Origin: Progne subis subis
Taxonomy: Eukaryota > Chordata > Aves > Passeriformes > Hirundinidae
Length of the DNA stretch: 64,000 bases
NCBI GenBank assembly: GCA_022316685.1
Contig: JAKJHU010000151.1
Span: 1-64,000 of the forward strand
Direction: 5' to 3'
Position 1 is the first letter of the stretch, and each line of letters begins with the position of its first letter. The notes beneath the pieces are model-generated. The model was not told the origin of the DNA and searched no databases. It saw only the letters and a list, made by a program, of their open reading frames with translations. The position numbers were made by a program, and so were the translations under genes. Of this stretch, positions 29,107 to 42,600 are shown piece by piece.

Positions 29107-29339
29107 AGGCAGCGCGTCCAAATAGTTACGGGTGTGGCTCGCGCATCTCTCTTCCACCGCTCCGGTAATGTTCCACACGACCCTCTTATAGTGGGGGGGA
29201 CAGGCTCCCGCTGTGCTTGCGACACGTTGTCTCCCGACAGCGTACCCCCTTCAACACCCCCCGGCACGCCACGTGTGGTACGCGCCTCCCCCATAACTCC
29301 CCGCGCGGCGTGCGCTGCCGCCCTTTATCCCGGCGGCGG

Positions 29340-29379
29340 CCAGAGGGAGCGGAGGGGCCTTCGGGGGTCAGCGCTGGCG
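29340..29379 (+). other. EEF1D: EEF1D untranslated first exon (3' end)
   Basis: GC-rich sequence with GGCGGCGGCC ends at GCGCTGGCG before the donor GTGAGTCC at 29,380. The position between TIGD5 and the coding exons fits the EEF1D 5' UTR. The exact transcription start is not determined. Confidence 0.5.
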
Positions 29380-31099
29380 GTGAGTCCTGGTTTCCAGCAC
29401 CTAGGAATCCTTATGCCCCCACTCTAGGGTACTTTATCCCTCTTCCCTGAGCCTTGGTGTTGGAAGTTTTGGGGGTCTCCAGAGCGACCTTTACCCCTAT
29501 AGGGCGGGAGGTGGGGGGGCTCGTGATATTTGGGGGGAAGGAACTTCAAGGGGCCCTTCAGGGTGTGTAGTGTTCCTTTGTCATCCCAGAATCCCCAAGA
29601 AGGAGGTCGCGGTCGCCCCTTTTATTCTCTTTAGGGCACTTTTCCTGTGGAAAGAGGGATTTGGGGTCCCCTCTTAGAGAATGGGGCTCTTTCCCTCACA
29701 GCGGTGGGAAGAGGGGAGTTTTGGGGGTCCTTCCTTGTATGTGGGGGTTTCTTGCCCTTTTAAAACCTCAGAAAAGGGAGTTTGGGGGGGTTCTCCCATT
29801 GTCTTTAGGGTCTATTCCATTCCCCAGAGTCCTGAGGGAGGGGATTTGGGGTGCTCTTGGTTTTTGGGGTAACTTCCATGCTTAGAATCCTAGGGAATGC
29901 TGGGGTGACCTGCCCCCTTTCCCCATGTTTTCTGTTCTTTTTCCCTTAATAGGTCTGGAAAAGGGGTCATGGGAGTCCCTAAGAATTCTGAAGGAAAGGA
30001 TTTGGGGATGCCCTTGTTTCATGGGATTACATCCCCCACTTAAAATCCCAGGTTGATCCCAATACTGTGGTGACACTCCCCACTCCCAGTGTTTTAGGTT
30101 CCTTTTCCCTTAGAAATTCTGGGAAGGGACATATGGAAGCCCCCTCCATGTTCCCTGTGGTGTCTCTCCTCCCTTCACACCCCAGAAGAAGGGATGTGGG
30201 AGATCCCCTCATTATCTAGGAGATACCTTTCTCCCTTCCAGCACAGGGAAGGGGGGATTTTAGGATTCTCCATGTTTTTGGGGTCCCTTTCCTTTCCCAT
30301 TATTTAGGAACTCTCTGTTACAGGTGAGGGGTCTTCCTCAACCTTTGTGGTTTTCCACAGATTGTGCGGACATATTCCCAGGTTTTTGGGAATATTCCTG
30401 ATGTATTAAAGCCTCACCTCTTCATGTCTGGATTGGGTGCGGGGAAAAAGGGATCCATGTTATTCCTGCCCTGGTGGGGTGAGGAATTTTGGGATCCCAC
30501 TCATCCCTAGTTGCTCCAGGTACCTTGAAGATCTGCTCCTCCCCCCATTCCTGGGATTTTTTTGTCCAGTCACTTGCTGCGAAGGGAAACTGGAGCTGCT
30601 GTCGTGTCCTGGCACGGAGCAGCTGATCCATCCCATATCCCAACCCCTTTGGCTGCCTTTCCAAACTTATCCAGGAGCTGGGAAACCTGGAAAATCAGCT
30701 CTCGGTGCACCTGGGCTCTGCTTATCTCACCTCTCCTTCCTTGTGCCGTTGTTCCCAAATTTCCGTCACCTTGGTGGGGTTTGTCCTGTCCCTGTTTGTT
30801 TTTTATCTCAATTCTCAGGAGGGCGGGATCCATTTCCAAACTATTTTGGGAACGGGCAGAGCCTGCTGTTGTGCTCCACAGGGTTTTTGGAGGATTACAT
30901 CCCTAACTAAACTTGCTGAGGCTGCCGCATCGACGTCCCCACAAATCCCATATGGATTTATTCTGTCGCATCCGGGTCGCTGATGAGTTGGAATTGATTG
31001 GGATCCCGATGATCACAATCCTAAGGGATGAGAAATTCCCTTTTCCCAGCTCTTTGGCTGTAATTCTTTTCCTCTCCTTCTTCCAGGCGTGTCCCATTT

Positions 31100-33560
31100 C
31101 TCCCTGACCTTCAGGTAGGATTTTTCCTCACCTGATCTGTTCATTCCCAACTCTTATTTTTCCTGAAGGTGACACATTCCCAGTCTTTCTCTTCTGCTGA
31201 TTTCCCATAATCCATGGGGAAATCTCATTAGGAGTTTTCATCTTGGAGCAGAAAGTTGTGTTTTTAGGTGATCAAAGATGGGAATTGTGGTGTTTTCCTG
31301 GAATGTGGAACTCTGTCTCGTAGCAAAGGTGTTGATAAGGGTCTGACTTAAGGAAGAGCCAGTTTTAGGGAATGAAACCAGCAGAAGAGCTAGTTTTACA
31401 TGAATAAAATACTAAATACAAGTGTTAATATTCTGATTTATCTTGATTTCCGTGATGCTTCTTGAACTCATCCTGAATATCTGGAGTGCGACTTTTCCCA
31501 GTGGAGAAAGAACGTTCCCAACACTACAGCGTGGTTTTTAATCCTAAAACTTTGTGTTTGAGGAGGTAAAAATGGCAATTTTGGGTGGAAGATGTTGAAA
31601 GGTGATGGCTTGTGTGATTAAAATCTCTTTTTCCCAGGTTCTTCCAGGAGAACTGATGGACACAGAAGAGAAATGACTTTTTTCCCCCAATTATTCCTTG
31701 TTTAGAAGATTTATTTCCTTGGAAATTTTAAATTTTTCAGGACTGAACATAAGGTTTGGCTGCTTGGTTTGGAAGCAAAAAGATGCAGCAGGAATGTTTG
31801 GAATCACCCAAAAATTGGGATCCTGAGTTCCATCAACACATGCCAGGATTGGGATGGCAGGTTGGGAATTTTCAGGCTGGGAAAATCCTTTTGGATAACT
31901 TCACAGTAATGTTCCTTTCCTTGTTGTTAAAATGAAAATAAACTTGTTTTCTGTGGTGTTTGTTCACAAACTTCGCGGAGTTCTGGAAAGTTCATCGGCT
32001 CCAAACTTCATTAAATATGTTAATTAATTAATCCATTAATTATTAAATAAATGTTTTGGCTGAGGAGCTGCTGCATCCATAGAAATTTGAATTTTTCTCT
32101 AATTTTATCCTGTTTTTTTTTTTTAATGCTGTCGTAGGAGCAAAAAAAAGTGAGTATCTTTGAATTGTTTTATGTTTTTTGGGAATTCTGGAAAACCTGG
32201 GAATGTCAGCACTGTTGGGATATTTATTAGACAAATTACTGCAGAGTTTTCATGGAAATAAGTATTTTTCAAGAGTTTTTAAAATTCATTTCAGCTCTGT
32301 CAAGTGGAGGAAATCTCCTAGGAGTTCTTCATTATGGAATTCCTCTGGAATTCCTACTCCATAATTCACCTCTTCCATGAGGTCTGCATTTCCAGGGCTT
32401 GGAGCTGCTTAAAAACTGGAGCAAAATCACTTGGAAAAAAATAGATTAAATAATGGGGGGAAAATTAATTTAAATTTAATTTTTAAAAGTTCAAATTTTA
32501 AATTTCGTTAAAGAAAACTAGGATTTTTTTGTGCAAAATCCCCCTTTTTTATTATTTTACTCTTTATTATTTATTTACTGTAATAAATTTATTTCTAGGT
32601 AAAGGTCCTAACAAGAATTTATTGCTCCATAAAATAAAAGAGAAAAACATGAAATAAATTAAAAAATTAAAAATAAGCTTTAATTTTGAAATTTTATTTA
32701 AGTTCTGAATTGAAAACTCAATTTTTAAGCATTTTTAGCTGAACCAAAGTTTCCCAACTCCAGGAAAAAAAAAAAAAGAGAAAAATCTTATTTTTCCATT
32801 CCTAATAATTTGTCTAATAGGAATTAATTAATATTTTAAACTCTATACATTTAAATGTTTAAAGGCAAAAAAATTATTAATATATAAATGTAAATGGAAG
32901 TATTCAAGACGTGAAAAAAGCATTCATGCGTGAATTTTAAATTATATCTTAAATTCAAACAATAAACTTAAAATTTAAATTAAACTTAAAAATTAAGCCT
33001 TGGACTTGAGGCTTCCATAATCTTCTAGGAATTCTTGGAATTACAAACCTTTGAGGATATTTTGTCTGGGAATTTTATTTGGCAACCTGCCACAGGTCAG
33101 TTTTTATTAATTAATTACTGAATTAATGACGAGATTTCCAGCTTCTGGACAAGTTTAATTTGCCAATAATTTGAATTTTATCCCAAAATCAAATCCCGGT
33201 TTTTCAGGAGCCGCCTTGTAGTAGGAAAACCCAACCAGGAGTAAACAACAACTTCCAAAAACTCAAAAATTGGAGCCAGTTTTTTGCCTAATTGAGAATA
33301 AGCAGCAAATAATTAATTACTAATCCACTAACTTGGAATAATATCCAATAATTCCCAAGGATTTGAACAAAATCCTGTGGGTTTTTTTTCCTGCCTGTTG
33401 CCTTAAAATTTCGAATGATGGGGGGAATTCTTGGCTGGAATATTTTAGGAGGAAGGCGATTTCAGCCGCGCTGAATTCCTGGGAGTTCAGACTTATCCCA
33501 AAAAAGAGAAATAAACGGAATATTTACGCTTTTTCCCGGGAATCTTAACGAAAAAAAAAA
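31100..33560. other. AT-rich island in EEF1D intron 1
   Basis: Base composition changes sharply from the GC-rich flanks to long A/T stretches (TTAATTAATTAATCC, ATTAAATTAAAC and poly-A/T runs), strongest at about 31,900-33,450. No coding exon is visible. A possible tiny untranslated exon at 31,087-31,114 (TTCCAG|...CTTCAG|GTAGGA) sits at its left end. Confidence 0.6.
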
Positions 33561-33662
33561 AGAAAAAGAAAAAAAATCTCCTGCATGCCTTTGCTTTGCT
33601 CTGCTGCCTCTGCATTTTTTGTGCTTATCTCTCCATGCTGCCCGTTTTTTTCTTTCGGGAAG

Positions 33663-36600
33663 ATGAGGACACGGAAAAATCCCTGCTCCGCGGACAAAGT
33701 TTGGCTGGAAAAACACCGGGACGACGAAGCCGAGCGGGAAGCGCCGGAGCCCGAGGCCGTCAACGGGATCTGCCACGAGGATTCCATCGAGGGGGAGTTC
33801 AAGGGGGACCTGAAAAAACCCAGGAATGGCAAAAAGCAGCGGAAACGGAAGCGCTCCCCGAAAGCCAAAGCTCCGGATTCCAAGCTGGAGGCGATCCTGG
33901 CGGGAATGTCGGCGGATCGCGTGTGGTTCGACAAGCCTTTGTATGACCGCGCCGAGAGCGCCTACAGGAAAAAATTAGCGGGTTCCCTGAGTTGGGAATC
34001 TCCCGAGACTGGGAAAACAGCTCGGGAATCTCCCGCCGCGGCCAGGTCGAAATCCAGCCAAGATATTCCCAAGGCAAGGATGCTCCCGGCGTGTTCCCAT
34101 GGGAACCTGGCCGCCTGTCACCACGTGGTCCAAGGGGTTTGGATCAACAAGTTTGACTTCGATAAGGCCGAGAGGGCGTTCATGGAGAAATCCCAGTTTT
34201 TCCTTCCTCCCGACGTCCTGGCCGTCCCATCCGTGTGGGCGAATTCCAGGCTGGCAACGCCGGATGAGGGCTACGGCACGGCCTTGCCCACTCCTGCCAC
34301 GCCGGGCTTGGCTCCCGGCGTTCCCAACTCTCCCATGGCCTCCGTTCCTGGTTTGCCCGGCTCCGACCAGCAGACGGTCAACGGGAAGCCGCAGATTTCC
34401 AACTGGGAAGTTCTGGCATCCGAGGTGTGGCTGGAGAAGCCCCTCTATGACGACGCGGAGAAGAATTTTTACGAGAAGATGTTGGACGGGCACCCCTCGG
34501 ATAAAACCCAGCGGCGGCAGCGCGGCTGCCCCGAGGCATCCAAGAACCGTAACCACGGGAAGCGAACGGGAATCGCCGACCCTCAGCTTCCCGGCGTTCC
34601 CAAGGAAAATCCTGCATCCTTCTTCCTGCACAAGGACAGCGAATCCGTGTGGCTGAATAAAGTGACCTACGACAGGGCCGAGTCCCGGTATTTCGCCCTG
34701 GAAGCAGCCAGAGCAGCGGAGAGAACAGGGATCCGGGAATCTGCTGCAGGAAATCCTTCCCATCCAGTTGCTCCAAGCGTTCCCGCTCCGGAAATGAAGT
34801 AGGAGAAATTCGTTTGGGGGTAACGCCCGTGCGAAAGAAACGGCTGGGTCGGGATTGAGCCGGAAGGAATTTGCATGTGGAGAAGACTGGGTGGACTTGG
34901 AGATGCTCCCAGGTGGGCAGGGAGCAGTGGGGAGGATCCTTCAAAGAATTCTCCTTTTCCTGAGGAATTCTGGTGGATAAAGGCTGTGTTTGTGCGGAAC
35001 TAGAGGTTGAATGTTGAAAGGCAGGGCTGGGAAGTGAGCTTGGTATTCCCCTTTTTGCATGGACCCGTCACCATCCTTTCTATCCTCTCATTCCATAAAA
35101 AAATCCAGCATCATAACCAGGATCCAGCTTGAAAATGGCTGGAATACAATTCAGGGAATTGCTCTGGTGGGAGAATGTACTGTAGTTTGGTTTTTTGAGG
35201 GAATTTGTATTCAGTCTGTTTGTTTTTGGAATGCCCTTGGATCCTCTCCAAAGGCAGAGCTAAGGTAGGGGTGGATATTCCTGGGAAAAAAGACTTGGAG
35301 CATCCATCCTTATTTCTGACACTTCTGGTCCGTGAGTTTTGTTGGGATTTGTTGGAAAGCTTTTAGGATCTTTGTGTCGAGGGATTTAGGTGTTTGGTCC
35401 TGTTTGGGATCATTTCTTCTTTGGTCAGAACTGGATATTTGGGAAAATGCACATATTTCTTTAAAAATGTGGGATCATTTTGTAATTGGGATTTTCTGCG
35501 GGTGATCCTGGTTGGAATTCCAGCAGGTTCTGGAGATTTGGGTGTGGAAGAATGGTTCTGCTGCATCTCCTGTGTCTGGCAGCCTCTGGTCCCTTCCAAG
35601 TGGGTGGATGAAATAAGAAGGGATTTGACTTCAGGAAAATTGGGGGTTTTTTTTTTTGCTTCTGTGGAAGTGTTTTATGGAAAACTGGGATTTGGGATGA
35701 CGAGGAGAGGCTCTGCTGGAGTCTGCTCTAGTTGTGGTTTTCTTGTGCTGCTCTCCACCTCCTCAAACTTCTGCTGGCTCTGTCCCTTGCTGGAATTCAG
35801 GGCACTTTTTCTTTCCCTCCTTTTCGGGAGCTCCGTTTCCCTTCAAATTAAGACTTTAACCCACCTTTGGAAGCTTTTCCATAAAAATCCCCCACTTCCC
35901 AGTGGGATGTGGGGTGTTTTGTGCTGTTTTTCCATGTAGTTCCAAGTGTTGCTGATTTTTCTCAAAAGATTTCCCAGAGAACCTGTGGATGCCCCGTCCC
36001 TGGAATTATCCAGGGAAAAGTTGGATGAGGCTTGGAGCAACCTGGGATAGTGGAAGCTGTCCCATGGCAGGGGGTTGAAACTAAATTATCTTTATCCTCT
36101 TTCCCAACCCATTCCATGATTTCCATTCCCTTTTTATTCTCCTACACAAAGCTTTTTCCGTAGCACGGACTAGAAAATCCTGGATTTGGGGGTGTGGTTT
36201 TTTTGTGGGATAAAGTCTGGATCAGCTGATTCATGCCATCCCCAGGTCAGGCAGGTGGGTGATTACTCTGTCCTGCTTTTTTAAGAGGATCTCGGATACT
36301 TTAATCCTCAGCCAAGCCGAGCTGCGACTACAGAAACCGCTCCTGACGGGCTGTTAACCTTCAGCCCTTGGCGGGAATTCACTTTTTGTGGATGTTTTTC
36401 CCTTTTCCCAGGAAAATGGCTGTGGATTACTTCCTGCACGACAAGATCTGGTTCGAGAAGTACAAATACGACGACGCCGAGCGAAGGTTCTACGAGCAGA
36501 TGAACGGCCCCATGGGTGGCCCCTCCCGCCAGCAGGTAATTCCCAATCCCAGGAATTCCAGAGTAAGTCAAAGGAAGCGATCCACCTGGGGTTTTGTGGG

Positions 36601-39600
36601 ATTTCCACTCTTGGTGCTGTTTGGTTTTTTTTTTCCCCTGGAGCTCTCTAAATTCTTCCCCCACTGTTTTCTGTGGAATCTGGAGGATTTGATCCCAAGG
36701 AACTGGGAGATCAAGTGGCCTCCTAACAGCTTCCAGCAGTTTTCCTTAATTTTTACAGACTGCTAGGATCCATGGGGGCACTGTTTGAGCTGGAAATCCC
36801 CCAAATCCCCAATTTTGTTGGCAAGGAGCATCTCTGTCCCCTTTCATCCAGGGAAAATGCTGCTTTGCATCCATTTTGGAGCAATCCTTTGAGCTATTCC
36901 AAGGGAATACAAACCTAAAGTTTTGAACAGAGGCACCACAGCTCCAAAGATTTTTTTTGCGGAATTTTATTTTTTTATCGCTCTCTTTGTACTCCTGGAA
37001 ATATTCCGGGTGTTCCAGTGGAATATTCAGTTCCTGGTACCGGTGAGTTGGGGAGGGGAAAGTGGAGGGGGAAGCATGATCCCGCCGGGCTGAAACATTT
37101 CCAGCCTCAGTATTATCCCAAAATTATTCCTGTTCCAAGGTCCAGAGCTTTCCTAACCTCTTCCTGCTCCTAACTGCCTGTGCCTTTGGAATGCTGAGCG
37201 TTCAGTGCCTCTTTCCAAATGTTCACAGGGAAGCTTTTTGCTGAAGTTCTAACTTTTAAGGCACATTCCAGCTATTCCTGCTGCCCATCCAGGTTTAGGT
37301 GCTGTCACAACACCTGGGAGATTGGGAATAAAAAAAAAAATTGGGAGCTCTGGATGAGTGCTGGAAGTAGGTTTTGGAGTGAAAAAAAATACAAACTCTT
37401 GGAACAGTTCCACTATTTCAAGGCACATCAGGAGCTTCCAGTGAAGGAGTTTGGCCTGGGTGAGGTGGTTGGAAGGATGTTTGGAGATCCTGCAGGCATT
37501 TATCAGCTGCTTCCCCTATGGAAAAATATCCTTAAAACCTCCTTGGAGGCAGCAGGAAGTGGGGCCTGCCTGAATGTGTCCAGGCTGTTTCTCCTTTATT
37601 TTCTGTTTTAACTCAAGATTTGGGGGGAAATTTCATGTCTCAGTTCTTGCTGGTGGGGGTTGCAGTCCGGGAAAGGCGAGGTGTGAAAGGATCATGGAAT
37701 TTCCAGGGAGGGAATCTTGAAATCCAGGCTAAGGATCAGGCAGCAGGAGCATAGGGGAAAAAAAAATCCCTGGTGTTTTGAGTCCCACCTCTCTGGATAG
37801 AGCAGAATCAGGGTTGTCACTTCCTGCCTGAACTCAGGTAATATCATGGAAAATTCCTGCCGGAGGCTGGGTTTTTAAGGAGTTTCAGAGTCACTCCGAA
37901 CTTCTGGCAGCTCCCAAAACTTTTCAGTGTAATCATAGGGAATTTAAAAGCTCTTTGACTGGATGATTCTTCTGGACACATGGCCAGGGATTGCCCGATT
38001 TATCCCCAATCCTTACTGCCAAAAAATCGCTGAATCATGGAAAGGACTATTCCCAGTTCTCCCAATCCCCTTGCTTCTTCCTTCCTTTTGTTAGTTGTTT
38101 TTTGGGTTTTTTTTCTTTTTGAACTTCCCTGATGAATTTTTTTTTTTCCTCCCATGTTTTAATATTTTTTTTTTTTTAAAAGAAACTCTTGGTTCTTTCT
38201 GCGCTGTTTGCAGGAGAACGGAGCCAGCACGATCCTCCGCGACATTGCCAGAGCCAGGGAGAATATCCAGAAATCGCTGGCCGGAGTGAGTACCCAAGCT
38301 CTCACCAGCTGGCTGCCTGCATCCCATTTTTTTTTTAATTATTATTATTATTTTTATGGAATTCTAACCCCTTAGATCGTTTAACTTTCTTGGTTGGAAG
38401 TTAGAGGAGAAGACCAAGGTGCCGTGCGCCACCAGCTCCGCCCCGTCCCCGCGCGCCCGCAGCTCTGCCAAAACTGGATTTGGGTTGAAAGAATTCCCTG
38501 AATTGGGCTTTTCCTTCCCTTTTTTTTTTTTCCCTTTTTTTTTTTTTTCCCCCCTTTTTTTTTTTCCCCCTTTTTTTTTTTTTCTCCCTTTTTTTTTCCC
38601 CCCTTTTTTTTTTTTTTCTCTTTTCTTTTTTTCCCCTCTCCTGGTGGGATGTTGACTGACAGGTTCCAACTCGCTGAGTTGTATGGCTCCTTTTTGGCAT
38701 ACACTGGGCTGCCACCTTCTCTTCCCTGTTTGGCTTCCAGTTTAGGGGATGTGCAAAAAAAAAAAAAAAAAAAACAACCCAAAAAGGAGTGAATGGATTG
38801 AATGGATTGTGGAATTTCCAGTGGAAATTTCCAAAAAAAAAAAAAAAAAATATTCCATGGAGTTTTCCCAAGAAAAAAAGGTGTTTTTCATCTGCTGTAT
38901 CCAGGGAATTCTGCTTGGCTACAAAGCTCCGAGGCTGGAGCATCCTGGAGGAGCTCAGGAATGTATTTTGTGGAGGTGTTTATGTGCTGAGTGCAGACAA
39001 GAAAAAAAGTTTAGGGAAAAAAACCCCACAATCTTCATTTTTGTAAAAGGAAGTTAAAATACTAATGAGTGGGAAAGGAAAATCCATGGAATACAGCCCA
39101 GGTGTCTTGATTTCCTGCCTCTTGCAGTGGGACTCCCAAAGGAATCCATCCATTATTTGGCCTCATAAAACCCTCTTGGAATGTTCAGCACCCTCGGTTT
39201 CCATCTTTGGTCAGTCCAATATCAGGGAACAGCAAGGAATTCTCCCTTTCCCAAGGGGAATATTCCATATCCCTCTTACGCCAGCAGAAAGGAGCCAGAC
39301 ATTTGGGATGAAAGTAAGAAATCGGGATTTCAGCCAACAGCTTAAGGAAAAAAGTTTCCTTAACTGGCTCATTTTATAAAAAAAAAAAATACGGATAAAG
39401 GAGGCCCCCATCCCAAACAGGGTCAAAAATTCCTGTGGGAAGAACTTCTGGAATTGGGCAGGGAATCTAAACCCAAATCACTTGGAAGTGCTGCTCATCC
39501 TCATCTTCCAGAGTGTTTTGCCAGAGATGAGGAATTTCTTTCCTGACTCCTGTTAAAGAGCTTTTTTGGGACAGAATCCCAGAGGTTTGGATCATCCAGG

Positions 39601-42600
39601 TGCTGTAGCAGGGAACTGGTAAAGCAACAGCCCGAATCCAGAACAGGAATTTTGGGATATAAATTGCTTGGAGACGTTTTTGGGGATTAGTGCTGGATGT
39701 AAAAAATTCCTCTGCTAGATATTTTTTGTTCCTGGGAACAGGGTTGGATCTTCCAGGTGGCTGAAAAGTAGTTGGGATATCCCTCAAGGATCATCATTAA
39801 TCTTGGATAACCAGGCTGGACTTTAGAACATTCCTAAATCTCTTCCTTGCATCCCCAAACCCCAGATTTACCCTGTGTGATCCAGAGAAGTGTGGGAAGA
39901 GCAAAATTCCCAGGGTTTTTGTCTTTCCTTCCTCCGGAGTTATTGTCAGGGGCCTTAGGATGTGGCAAGGGAAGAGCTGGCTGTGAAAAGATGGGAAAAT
40001 GGGAGTTTCCCCTTTTGATGGGAATTTCAGGCTGGGATTGTGTCAAAATGTAGGAATGAACACTTGGAATATGGGGAGAGTCTGGAGTTCCTTGGTTATG
40101 AGGAAAAGCAGGAAGCAGAAGCAGGAAATTCCACCTGAACATGAGGAAAAATTTTATTGTCTCTGACATTTGAGATGTATTTTAGGGACTCAAACTTCAG
40201 GGAATAACAGATGTTTTTATCCCAAGTTCTTCAGCTGAAGTACTGTTTCGTACCCTTCGTAATTCCCAGGGATTTTTATTTGTTTGGATAACTAAGCTTA
40301 TGCACAATTCCAGCTTTCCCAAGCACTGCTATCCAAAATATTCGAGACAGGCTGCAGCTTTAAGGTGGGTTTGGCACAAAAATTATTGCTTAAAAGTAAA
40401 GGATTTGAGGGTTTTGTACAAGAGTGCAGAGGGAGGGAGGGAAGTGATGCTGTGGAACTCCCCACCTTTGGAATTTTGGATTCTTATCCTTGGTAAAATT
40501 CATGGATGCTTGTGTGGAGCTGGAAGAGGGAATGTTTTTTGGAGGTGTGGTGTCCACATTCCCAAAGTTTGGAGCACCCTCAGGGAAGATCCCACAGTCT
40601 CGTAAAGGCAATTTTTCCATGGTTTTTGAGGATTTGGGACACGGTTGTGCCTCTTGCATTGTCTTATTGGATTGTTTCAGCTTGGGACAGGTATCCCTTG
40701 CTCTTCCCATGGTCTTCCCTATTTTTTTTTTTTTTTGAGGAAATATTAATGACAGGGAAGAGAAATCTCCTCTCCCTGTGCTGGCACTGCCGGGGCACCT
40801 CCAATTCCTGGGTTCACTTTTGAGCCCTCATGACAAGAGGGACATTGAGGGGCTGGAGAGTTTCCAGGGAAAGGAATGGATTGGGAAAGGTCTGGAGCAC
40901 CAGGAGCAGCTGTGGGAGCTGGGAGGGCTCAGCCTGGAAAAAAAAAAAAACGAGGTTCAGGAGGAACCTTCTCACTTCCACAGATTCTCAAGTGGGAATC
41001 AGGATCTGCTCCCAGGGCATGAGGGGACAGGGTGAGAGGAAACCACCAGAGGGGAAATTTGGCTGGAATATTTGGAAAATTCCTCATGGAAAGGGCTGTC
41101 CAGCCCTGGCACTCCCCATCCCTGTGGATGTGGCACTTGGGGACGTGCTCAGTGCTGGCCCTGGGAGAACTGTTGGACTCCGTGGGCTCAGAGGGATTTT
41201 CCCACCTCCGTAATTCCACGATTTCCATCCTTGGAGCATCAGGGCTGGCATGGTGTGATGAGCCCACAGTGCTGCATGAGCTCCCTGCAGACATGGAGAT
41301 GCTCGTGGAGAAGATCCCAGAATTCCTGGGAATTCTGGGGCGGAATGTTTGCGTGCAGTGCAAGGCTGTTTCCCACCGCTCCATAACTTTTCCCTTGCAT
41401 GCCGCTCTTCCCTGTGCTTGAGTTCCCTCTGGAATTGCGAAACCTTTTCCCATCTTCCCAAACTTTTTCCCGCCCTGCAGCAGAAGACGCCTGCTCGGAG
41501 CAAGGAAGCTCCTTGTGCCCGTCCCAAGAAACAGTCGGGGCGCTCCGCTGTAAGTGAGCCGCGCATGGATATGGAGCCTGTGGAAGAAACGGGAGAGCAT
41601 TTGGTGGGATGAGGATGGAGGAAGTTCTCCTTCCTCGGGGTTTGTCCTTTTGGCACTGGGATAAACCTGGATAATGGGATCTGACAGCAGGGAGTTGTCC
41701 CAGCTCCTGTGTCCAGGGATCTGCGCTCCCCTTCCTGAGCCTGAATCCACATCTGAGGCGCTGGAGGTGGAATTTCGTCCTGCCCCTTGGATATTTCCCA
41801 GCCTCATCCCTGGAAGTGTCCAAGGCCAGGTTGGACAGGGCTTGGAGCTGCCTGGGATAGTGGAATGTGTTGGTCTGGATGATCCTTAAAATCCCTTCCA
41901 ACCCAAACCATTCCATGATTCAGAGCTTTCCCTGTGCCTCATATTCTTCATCTCATACCTGCTTTTCCCTTTCCATCTTACCTGACCTCTGAGATTCCAC
42001 ATTGGAATGGAAGAGAATAAATTATTCTCTCTTCTTTTCACTTAGAAATGACAATTCAAGGGCAAATCCTGTTATTTTCTTTCCTTTTGCTGCCTGGAAT
42101 TGATGGATAAGGAACCTCCTTAACATTTAAAAAAAAAAAAAAAAAGCTTTTTTGTTGCTGTCAAAAAAATCCATTGTAAGCCAGAGCTGGAATAATTATT
42201 CCCTCAGGATGTGTTAAAGCAGATTGAAATTGTTAGGAGAGGAATTAAAAGGCTGGGCTGGGGAAGGTGGGAGTGTAGAATTCCTGGGATCTTTACAGCT
42301 CTCCCAGTGTTACCTTAGGCAGGTCATTCCTGTCCCTCAGTGGGTTGGGAGAGGAGACCAAGGGACTCCAAGATTTTTAAGGGGCTTGGTGTGAAATTTC
42401 CACATAAATTTTATGTGGTTTTGGTGGCATTTTGGGATCTGAGATGTGAGAAAAGTGATTTTTTTTTTTTTTTTTCCTTTGCTCCTTGGTGCCAGCTGAA
42501 ATTCCTCGGGATTTAGTCCGTGCTTCATTTTATAGAGCTGCTCCGTTAGTTTCTGTCCTAATTTAGAGAAAATATCCTTGGTTTTAGTTCAGCTCCTGAA

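Noticed and set aside
33585..33662. Upstream ATG extending the EEF1D long isoform by 26 residues
   Set aside because: The extra codons are the pyrimidine-rich acceptor region (CCCGTTTTTTTCTTTCGGGAAG), and the human long isoform starts at the position equivalent to 33,663.
38364..38943. Lysine-rich minus-strand frames
   Set aside because: They come from poly(T)/poly(C) runs in an EEF1D intron.
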